This document shows, piece by piece, positions 55,331-64,000 of a stretch of 64,000 nucleotides of DNA. Numbering within the stretch: the first letter of the stretch is position 1; each line of letters begins with the position of its first letter. The notes beneath the pieces are model-generated. The model was not told the origin of the DNA, made no database searches, and was given only the letters and a program-made list of their open reading frames with translations. The DNA comes from Spodoptera frugiperda. Lineage: Eukaryota > Arthropoda > Insecta > Lepidoptera > Noctuidae. Where the stretch lies: NCBI RefSeq assembly GCF_023101765.2, contig NC_064224.1, positions 4,594,103-4,658,102 of the forward strand, written 5' to 3'. Both the position numbers and the translations under genes were made by a program.

Positions 55331-56159
55331 TTTTGAAATAAATTGTTAAAAAAACATTGTTTTAAATGACTGCTCTGTAGGCGAATCGATCGATGTGTTT
55401 TCCTATCTAGGCTATAACTTATCTAGGTTAGGTCTGGAGCGGGTCCAAGTTCAAGTTAAAACATAAATTATGAGGAACAAGTACCGACTTTTGCTTGAAA
55501 CTTTCGAATACCTTAAAAGAACTTCAACTTAAATACTATGTTAATAAAGCTCAGAATCCCAAGCAGACAAGAGGGTAACTTGATGTGCTGACATCAGTAC
55601 AAATAAGTCCAATGACCCAAAAAGACAGAGATAACTTCATAAGATAAGAAAAGTACCCCAGACACACTAAAAAGGTCAATTTATTGCTTTTAAAAATACA
55701 TTTGAAGGAAGTCACGCGTTAATGTTAGTATCCATTAAATACACACATCGACCTACTAAAGACCAGTATAAACTGACCGTTGATTGTGAAGCAGGATCAT
55801 ACAAAGCTAGACCATGATAAACTGGTTATGTATAGCTTGATGTGTAACCATTAGCACACGTAGTTAATCAGATCTGTTCTTAGAAACAGTTTTTATGTTC
55901 GAATCCCAAATGGAATCGGCAAGGTCAGTTAATTAGGTTTTTATTTGTCTAGTAATTCAATTCAGGTACTTAAAACGTGTTTGGTAATTGTCTGTGTAGT
56001 TCTTTCTTTGTTTAGAAACTTTCTCCAGTGTCGTGGGTGGGCTTAGTTTTGAGACCTTCATTAGTGTAGTGAAGAGTTCGTGATTACTGGGCTATTTTGA
56101 GCTCCTTTTACAAAGAGAGTAATTTGATTTGATTTAGTGTATACCAAAAGATCCTTACC
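55331..56159. other. Intergenic, nothing specific
   Basis: A family E fragment, CTCCAGTGTCGTGGGTGG, lies at about 56022. Otherwise unassigned. Confidence 0.35.
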
Positions 56160-56565
56160 AGCCTTAGTCATGGTGGCCTGAAGATTTAAGACACCCGCTT
56201 CTCATTCATGAGGCTGCGGGTTCCAAACCTACCAATGGCAAGTACCAATGTGAATGTTTTGAGTGATATATACTTTCTTAAATTATTAAGACACCAACGA
56301 TGAAGGGAAACATCGTCAGGAAACCTGGGCTTATAAGTTCTAAATCGACAACCGGCATTGAGTCAGCGAGCGTGGTGATTAACGCTCAAACCTCTCCCCT
56401 TCCCAATCTATCTAAACCCCAATTCCCCAACAACTCCTAAATTCCAAACCCCCAAAAGGCCGGCAACGCACTTGAAACGCCTCTGGTGTTTCGGGTCGCC
56501 ATGGGCGGCAGCGATTGCTCAACATCAGGAGACCCATCTGCTCGTATACCGGCTTATACCGGCCA
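56160..56565 (+). repeat. Family F SINE joined to family B
   Basis: The head resembles a tRNA (GTGGCCTGAAGATTTAAGAC, CTCATTCATGAGGCTGCGGG, TTCCAAACCTACC), and the body runs GACACCAACGATGAAGGGAA to GCGTGGTGATTAACGCTCAA. At about 56395 it switches to the family B C-rich section and its 3' end (ACGCACTTGAAACGCCTCTG). Confidence 0.6.
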
Positions 56566-56945
56566 CCTACCTGAAATATAATCGTCATGACGTGAGTTCA
56601 GTTATTCCGCCATACCTTGCTACTACGAATACCAGAATACTTAATTACATTGCACGTCTTATTACAGCGTGTAATATTTGTAATGGAATTAACCGCTAAT
56701 CTTAAGGAAGCCGAGTAAGTAAGACGTCAGAAGAAGAAAGGCAAGAAAAGGTATAATATATAAGCAATCGTCCTAATTACTTCGTGTTCCAGATATACAT
56801 GAAATTGGAACAACAAAATTATTAATGTTCTATGAAAACTAAGATTGTGGAGTAACTGTTAGGTCTGACTAGTTAATACTGAGTAAGCCTTAGTTTTATT
56901 TCATAAACTACTTATAGGATACATTAAGTATTTTTATGGAACTCG

Positions 56946-57058
56946 GGCGTAAACGAGCGTTTGTCTCACACAATGAAAATAAAAACGTTGTTTCACGTCG
57001 GATTTCTTTAGAGAACTTTTATACTCCGGTAAGCCGGCCCATTCGTGCCGAAACATGG
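56946..57058 (-). repeat. Family B fragment
   Basis: AAAAACGTTGTTTCACGTCG to GTAAGCCGGCCCATTCGTGC, reversed family B 5' part. Confidence 0.6.
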
Positions 57059-57329
57059 CTCTAAGTTATACTAGTATAATAATTAAACATAATAATTTTA
57101 CTATATAAATCTAAATGAAATAAAAACTTAAATAAGTAATAAATAAATATGTACAACTTACTATAATTTAAAACTAAAACAATTAAACATTAATAAAAAA
57201 TACCCTCCATTAGGCGTCCAAATAAATTAATCAAATTATAATATATTCGCAAGGTTTTGTAATGGCATGAAGTTTAGAATCGTTTCTCGCAGATCTCTTT
57301 AGTAAGTGCCACCAAGGAATATTGGTAAT

Positions 57330-57732
57330 AAAGCACGGAGCGGTTTTTAGTCAGTAAAAGTTTGATACCCCCTCTCGGTCATCCAGGGCAGAATATATTA
57401 CGCCATTTGATATATTACCATTCTTAAAAAAAGCTGCATATTCTTGGTTCATTAAAGGAATATCCTATTTTAATTTAAGTATTATGTTATCGGCTAACTT
57501 ATGTAACTGTTTATGTATTAATGAATATGAGCTTCTAGCATGGTTTAAAATTAGTTGAGTTCCTCGTCAAACAGTTACGTGAGTATGTCTCACGAAAGTT
57601 ATAAAATAACTATTTTTTTTCAAAATAATTCAATTAACACATTGAACGTCGTGGTAGTGGTCACCGGTGACAGACGTTAGCGGAGGATTTGCCTTCAACA
57701 GTTTTCTATTGGCATTCAAAGACTTAATTATA
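57330..57732. repeat. Family A fragment, family H element and a short repeat
   Basis: 57330-57390: GGAGCGGTTTTTAGTCAGTA (family A reversed). 57475-57608: GGCTAACTTATGTAACTGTT to GTATGTCTCACGAAAGTTAT (family H). 57640-57732: GTGGTCACCGGTGACAGACG to TTCTATTGGCATTCAAAGAC, shared with 31133-31215. Confidence 0.55.
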
Positions 57733-59679
57733 TACTTTACCCACAGAATATATAAGTAGGTATAGGCCTTATTTATAATGTTCTATGACTCCACGTATAT
57801 AGGTATCTTCATCGATTCTCATCCTCCAAATTGTAATACCATTTCACCTTGGAAGCATTTCATCCAACAATGTCAATTTGTTCTACCAACATAATCACGT
57901 AAAGTGGATCTCTAATCGATCTGCCAATCATTGGTGTTCATGTCAACATGTCTGCTAATTGCAGTAGTCATTGGAACTGTGTTTTGGGATAATTAGCTTA
58001 TTATAGTATAATTGAAGTGGTTTTAGAGTCTAGATTTGTGTAGCAGTCAAATGTAATTTATTGTAAGTGAAACATACACATATGTCTCCTATAGTGGTAG
58101 GCAGAGACAATGAAACGCCAATTGCTACGAATCTTATATACTTCTTTAGCTTCATCAACAGTCATCAGTCTTTTTGTGCATGCTCGTCGGTTAAGGGTAC
58201 TTTTAATACCTTTCAATAAATTCCAATTTGATGAGCGGGAATATTTTTCATCATCTCTATTGATATTGGGCATATTTTTAACCAAATTCAAAAAAGAAGG
58301 AGGTTCTTAGTATGACCTGTACGTAAGTATGTTTGTGCGCGATTATCTCACGTTTGGCTAAACGGATTGTAATGCGGTTTTCACCACAATATTTTTCAGA
58401 CTTAGGCAAAGCATTTAGGTATGTTATTCTGGCCTTAAAATATACGTGATGAGAGTTTACAGAAAAAGTTCTCTATCCCAACTTTCTTAAGAAAAAAACC
58501 CCCAACAATATTATATCGTCACAAGAAAACTAAATAACAAGCGGACGAGTCAGCATAAATGGGGAAATTTCAAAATATTTCAGGCGGAAAACTTCATTCA
58601 CTCACCCTATTGAATTTCAGGACCTGAATAGAATATCAATTGGTACACTGTACTCGTCACACTGTACAAAGTAGATAAAAATGAGTTGAATGGAAATATA
58701 TTTTTCATACAAGTGATTTTTCATGAATAGCGTCATGAGACTTTTAGTCGCTGTGATTGGAGGGGATTTTTATATTAGGAGGGATTTCTGGTTTTTGTTT
58801 GGTTTTTTTAGGGAAGGATTTTTATTGAGGGAATATTAGGTTGTAAGTTCTTGGAATAGTGTTTTTAGTTTCATTGGTTGTTTATTTCTAATGACTGTAT
58901 TGGTATGATTCTACGTGCTATTACTGTGATTTTCGTGACATAGTACTAAAAGCGGGAAGAAATAAATCTGAAACCTACTTGATAACACCAGTAATAGAGT
59001 TTTTTTAATAGATAATTTTAAATCTAAGTCATGTTCTTACCAGTCGTACTTACTAACCATTACAACCATTACTCAATTAATCTTTTTACCAAAGTAATCC
59101 TTTTATTAAATATAAAAAAAGACATTCAACTAAAACAAGTTTAAATAGTTCTTTAAGTTTTTAAACAAACACCTTTGACCTTTTTCTTTTTAATTCTCAA
59201 CCAACTCTTCGCAGAATAAATGAACTGTTTAATTCGATTCAATACAGAGTACCTATTGCGATTTTTTGAACATTAACGCAATGGAATGAACGTTCCTGCG
59301 TTTAGCCTTCTGGTTGGTTGGTTGATTGGAGCTGGCCAATCAAAGCGCCGAACGTAACAAACGTGTTGATCGCGTCAAGTCACTCAAACTCGCAGTAGGC
59401 CTTCTAAACACTCTTCAGACAACGAAAAACTTTACCAAATGACTTGGAACTTGAACATTCGACTGAAAATTGTTTTACCAATCAAATGCCGCTTAGAAAC
59501 TTTTTATAGAGTTTGGCAATTTGTTTTATTGAGTCAAAGAAAAGTCTACCTTAAGGTGATAATAATAATATTCAGTTTATTTCTCTCATTATCACTTAAC
59601 AAGGTATACGTAAATGGGTTATAAACTTTTTGGTGTGGGATATAATTTGGCAGTTACAACGTTTTTGTGGTGATGATTT
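57733..59679. other. Intergenic, mostly unassigned
   Basis: LINE-tail copy at 58285-58400 (AAGAAGGAGGTTCTTAGTAT, GATTATCTCACGTTTGGCTA). A family L-like segment near 59275-59410 (GATTGGAGCTGGCCAATCAA). No gene was found. Confidence 0.4.
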
Positions 59680-60150
59680 AGAGTGCTTTTCCACCTGAGA
59701 TGTGCTATGTAGCTATGCTGTGAAGATGTAATAGTTAGCTGTGAAACTATGTGACTGTTTCCACTGATACCAAGCTATTTAGCTGTGCGAGGAAGATTCA
59801 CAGTTCCAGTATGCGATGTATCCATAGTAAGGAAGCCGTCCATAGCAAGTGTGGGAGAGCTATGCTTCGGCAGGAATGGGCCGGCTCGACCGGAGTGATA
59901 CTACGGCCTTACAGAAAACCGACGTGAAACAACGCTTGCGTTATGTTTCGTTGTATGAGTGAGGTTACCGGAGTCCCAATTCCCCCCTTCCCAATCTACC
60001 CGATTCCCGAACAACAACCCTCAAATTCCTAACCCCCAAAAAGCCGGCAATGCACTTGTAACGCCTTTGGTGTTTCAAATGACCATGGGCGGCGGCGATT
60101 GCTTACCATCAGGTGATACGTATGCTCGTTTACCGGCGTGTTTCATAAAA
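59680..60150 (+). repeat. MITE-like repeat followed by family B
   Basis: 59680-59850 (CTTTTCCACCTGAGATGTGC, GTGAAACTATGTGACTGTTT) is the uninterrupted relative of 16150-16385. 59853-60150 is a near full-length family B copy (GAATGGGCCGGCTCGACCGG, GACGTGAAACAACGCTTGCG, GGGCGGCGGCGATTGCTTAC). Confidence 0.65.
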
Positions 60151-60559
60151 AAAATAGCATGCATCGTTCTATAAACACATAGCTCAGCTGAGTTTCTTTT
60201 TTTTTCTCTATATGTCTTAGCACTAAAAATGTTTTCTAGTACGATACGTGATAGTAGCAGCGTGACTGGTTTGCTTATATTACGCGAACATATTATACGC
60301 ACCGCAGCGGACATCTTGATTAATGGACGAATCACGCGTTCTACGTAACTTGTGATTAGGGTGTGGTGCGAGTTTCAGCGGGCTGTGGAGTGTTATTGAA
60401 AAACATTTTATGTTAGTGTGTGTGGATGAATATAAGCGTGTTTAGGAAGTAAATGTTACAGTAATTTCGCTATAAACCTTATGTACTGACTACATAGACA
60501 AACGAGGATTCAAACCTCGTGACAAACAGATTTTTCAAAAACGAAACATTTTTATGGCA

Positions 60560-60880
60560 TACCTGAAGATGTCGTGGTAGCTCGGATGTTTAAGACGCTC
60601 GCTTCTCATGCATGAGGTTGAGGGTCTGAAACCTACCAACGGTAAAGTATCATGTGTGAGTTTTTCGAGTTATATGTACTTTCTAAGATTATTTAGACAC
60701 CATTGACTAACGGTGAAGGAAAACATCGTGAGGAAATCTGGGCTTATAATTTCTGATTATAAGTTTGAAATCGCCAACCCGCATTGAGCAAGCGTGGTGA
60801 TTAATACTCAAACCTTCTCCATGCGATAAGAGACCTTTGGTTAGCAGTGGCCACTTATAGGCTGTTGATGATGATTAATA
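60560..60880 (+). repeat. Family F tRNA-like SINE, near full length
   Basis: GTCGTGGTAGCTCGGATGTT (A-box-like), GAGGGTCTGAAACCTACCAA (B-box-like), GACTAACGGTGAAGGAAAAC and the end CACTTATAGGCTGTTGATGA. Confidence 0.6.
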
Positions 60881-61899
60881 TGGGGATGAAAGACACTGGA
60901 GAGATAACTGATTTACTTTGTAGATGCGACTACGTGAGCAATGCCGCGAACAGGTAAATAGTATGTGAACCAGGTGGGGATTGTTATATGAGTGAGCTCA
61001 TAACTCATATAAACTGTGCTAGAGTGGCCGGTTGCTCTTGTGTGAGAAACACAAAGTTATTATTAACGGTAGTTTTCACATTTTTGCTATAAAAGTTTGG
61101 TACTTTGTTGAATTTACTTTAATTCACGACTGCCTCGTTGGTCGAGCGGTCTTAAGAAAAGAGTTGGGTACATTTTCTGTTAACTTGTTGATAATATTTG
61201 TTTTAAAAGCGTTGTCGCGTATAAGGTGTGGGACTTAGTTTGTTAGCTTCTAATTACCTTGTAATGTTTTTAAGAGTAAAGGAATCTTGTAACTCAGTTT
61301 TAAAGCAGATATTTGAACAAATTGAGCTAAAATTTGTATAGGTACACGTTTTGTTTGCATGACCATCATTGTTAAAAATTGTTGTTTTTAATTTTTTTTC
61401 TACAATAAAATTTTATTTGGGTATCGCATCTAGACATAGAACAAAAATTAATGGATCACATCATTATTCCTTGCGCTACCTGCTCAGTACCCCAGTATGA
61501 GTTTGCTTTGCCTTTAAAGTAACTTAAACAACAATGCGTTCGGCGCTCTGATTGGCCGGCTCTAATAAACCAACCAATCGTACAGTACAGGGAAAAGATT
61601 GTCTCCGCTTTCACTGGGACCATACCACACCAACGATTAATAACGTGTTTTCTGACTGTTCATTTGCGGAATACGCGCGTTTTAAATGTTTTCGCGGGTG
61701 TATTATGCAGAGTTAAACTCGATGAAGTAATGAGATATTGGCGTGAAACCACTAGAGAAACTTTAAATACTTTGGTGAATATTGGAAAGTGGGACTTTAG
61801 TTTTAGGATTTTTTTCTTTGATGTTATGAAAAGCTGCACAGTTTGCAGTGCTTTAGTTACCACCACAAGATACTCTTGCATAATAGTCGACGATTAGTG
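60881..61899. other. Intergenic, fragments only
   Basis: A SINE D head at 61132-61160 (CGACTGCCTCGTTGGTCGAG) and a family L piece at about 61490-61575 (GCGCTCTGATTGGCCGGCTC). The two overlapping opposite frames at 61660-61897 show no domain. Confidence 0.4.
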
Positions 61900-62170
61900 C
61901 GTGGCAGAACGAACGCAACCGAAGGCTCACCGTCAATGCAGCGGTGGCGAGTTCCGGCGCGATCTCATCAAGCCACTCTTTAAAGGGGGTCTCCCTTTAA
62001 AGAGTGGCTTGAGAGGCGCTACGGCATCCTCATCTACCGCCTGACGCAGGTGCTTACAGGACACGCGAGCTTCGTTCCTGTTTCTGATTGGACGGGAAGA
62101 AACTTCCGGGTATCATTACTGCGAGAACTGTCTCCTGAATAGACATTGCCAAGTTCAGGAGACAGAGCTT
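61900..62170 (+). pseudogene. LINE C-terminal fragment with an inverted duplication
   Basis: From about 61992 the frame reads FKEWLERRYGILIYRLTQVL and TGHASFVPVSDWTGR, close to the segment after the RT domain of R1/Jockey-type LINEs, where RLTQVLTGHG is typical. Stops and a perfect 19-bp-arm palindrome at 61970-62012 interrupt it. Only a short fragment remains. Confidence 0.55.
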
Positions 62171-63356
62171 GATGTAATTTAACTTGGATGTTGGTAAAGA
62201 AACAAATAATTATTAATAACCTTTGTTTAAAACTGTAACTATTTCAACCCGTTTGACACGCGTTTATATTATTACAACACCTCTTATAGTGTACATAGGA
62301 GACCGATGGTCTAGGAGCAGATCATCACAGATAAACTAAAACTAGGTAACCAATAATACTGTGCTTGATCTTTCTATTTAAAGTGAAACGTGTTCATATC
62401 AGCATTTGTAGCACCCAACAAAGCAATCATAAAAACTTTTAAGTAGTATTCTGTGTAAGGCAAGTTCATTTGCAAAGGAGATTTGTCATTTTGGTCACGT
62501 ACTGAAGTAAAAAAAGTTGATAATTAGAAAAGGTTCGCCAAAACCGCGTTGGTCTCGCTCGAAGACGGTTCCACGAAAATGTCGTTAAAGTTTGGCGGAC
62601 GAAAAAAATTTAATGAGTCTGTGTTATATTTTTATACATTGTAAAGGCAAAAAGCACACCTATTACCTTATAGTAAGTGATCATTATCGCTTATGGATAC
62701 CCACAGCACTATAGGAGTTACAAGCGTGTTGCCAGTGGCCTCTTTAAAAAAGGAGACAAATAAATGGACAGACAGAAAGGTAGACAAACAAAAAAAAAAA
62801 AAATTAAAAAATAAATATTTTGTTGTATGCATCGTATGTATATTCATAATGCATGTAGTATAAAGCGGTTAATTCTCTATTACAAACAAAAACTTCAATT
62901 TTATTTATTAGTCTGGACTAGACTAGGTCTACGTATTACAATGACAAGCTCTCTTACATATTTCATATTGGGAACCCTAAAAATGATTAGTTACAATGTA
63001 ATTAATCTTCCTCTCTACTAAGACCATAATAAATCATGATTTGTAAGTTGACTGTCAAAGTATTTAGTTTTTAAATTACTTCGAAAATGATTTTATTTAG
63101 ATGGATATTAATAGAATAGCTTTGTTGGCCGCGTCTTGGGTCAAACGGTTGTAAAAGATTTTTATTTCAGTACGTACAGTGGAGGTCAGATTCGTCTGAT
63201 CATTTTAGAGTTGTATTGATTGAACCCAGCAAACGTCGCAGCTTAGTGACATCACGTGTAATACCATAGTTAGAAGTGCGTTTGATGTTATTCGACTACG
63301 CCCGCGTCGGCACCGTCTACCTTGCTTCATTCACCAATTTAAGGTCATGATGCGGG
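62171..63356. other. Intergenic, nothing specific
   Basis: AT-rich, unassigned. Confidence 0.35.
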
Positions 63357-63560
63357 GCTTTTTTTCCACGGGGGAAATCATCCAATGACTTCTCTTGCCA
63401 GGATAAGGCGAGAGGGAGTGTCAGACTCTTACTGACTAAAAACCACCCCGTTCGTACTCTTGCTTTTAGAGCTGGAGCTCCGGTAATCCCGCTAGGTAGT
63501 CCGCAGCTCCGGAATAAGCATCAGCCCTACTGGGCCCCATCTGTGATGGTGCGGGAGCAT
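63357..63560 (+). repeat. Family A repeat
   Basis: GCTTTTTTTCCACGGGGGAA, ATCATCCAATGACTTCTCTT, CCGCTAGGTAGTCCGCAGCT and the extension GGAATAAGCATCAGCCCTAC also seen after the copy at 52155. Confidence 0.65.
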
Positions 63561-64000
63561 ATCTCTACAGGAGCTAGTAAACATTAACTAAGTGATGGTC
63601 AGGCGCACGTGACCACCATTGTACTTACATAAAGTCTAATTTTTAAGTCCGCGAAGAAATAAACAAGAGTAGTTGTACAATAATACCCACACATTCGAAT
63701 TTATGATAATTTGAAAATGAATGAAAAAATTGCCTATAGCACGGATTGGGTATAAAATCCAAAACCTTAGTCGGCAGTCGCACTTGCAAACCCTCGACCA
63801 ATGGGATAGTTTTATTTCAGATTCAGTATAAATGTGCAATGAATATATTAAAGTCTTTTTGAAACAAAATAAATACCTACACTGATAGCATATTATGTTT
63901 GTGATAATCGGATTTTAAAAGTATCCTCTTATGATTTCATTCATTTTTGTATGTAAAATGAAATCAGGATTAAAAGTAGGTAATGAAAATGTTCTTTTTA
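63561..64000. other. Intergenic, window end
   Basis: No gene or known repeat recognised up to the end of the window. Confidence 0.35.

Overview
The window is nuclear DNA from an insect, most likely a moth (Lepidoptera; the repeat families look noctuoid, but that is recognition, not a database search). It is AT-rich, the genes have spliced exons with GTAAGT-like donors, and the spacers and introns are crowded with short interspersed repeats, MITEs and decayed retrotransposons. There is no bacterial, plasmid or phage signature.

Four protein genes can be supported. (1) + strand, 1106-7539: the C-terminal two-fifths or so of MIC60/mitofilin, the inner-membrane MICOS organiser; its 5' exons lie to the left of the window. 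(2) + strand, about 14674-18842: a six-exon gene for a secreted, trypsin-fold serine protease homologue whose catalytic His is replaced by Asn. (3) - strand, 23025-24434: an intronless SHQ1, the H/ACA snoRNP assembly chaperone. (4) + strand, 25820-34948: a complete nine-exon WFS1 (wolframin, ER membrane), 889 residues. SHQ1 and WFS1 are head-to-head, 1.4 kb apart. The four are unrelated housekeeping or lineage genes, not a pathway.

The rest is repeat-rich. From 7.6 to 14.6 kb there is a Harbinger-like MITE and a 1.39-kb inverted-repeat element sitting inside a short repeat. From 19.8 to 22.6 kb there is a broken Jockey-like LINE (- strand) with a pogo-like transposon relic and a short repeat nested in it, bracketed by identical 108-bp direct repeats. 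From 35 to 64 kb I find no gene: only repeats, two LINE 3'-end fragments (39.7 and 61.9 kb) and several MITEs.

Repeat families are given working letters here. A: GC-rich repeat ending in a GGAGCCCCGG-type end. B: repeat with the CGTGAAACAACGCTTGCGTT core. C: repeat ending in CTTTATAATATTAGTATAGA. D: tRNA-like SINE. E: second tRNA-like SINE (B-box on the opposite strand). F: third tRNA-like SINE. G: AT-rich element with CTACAAGACGGACATTAAA. H: element with ACTCACGTAACTGTT ends. L: TIR element containing CTGATTGG. Exon limits come from reading splice signals and frame by eye; repeat limits are approximate unless a target-site duplication (TSD) is given.
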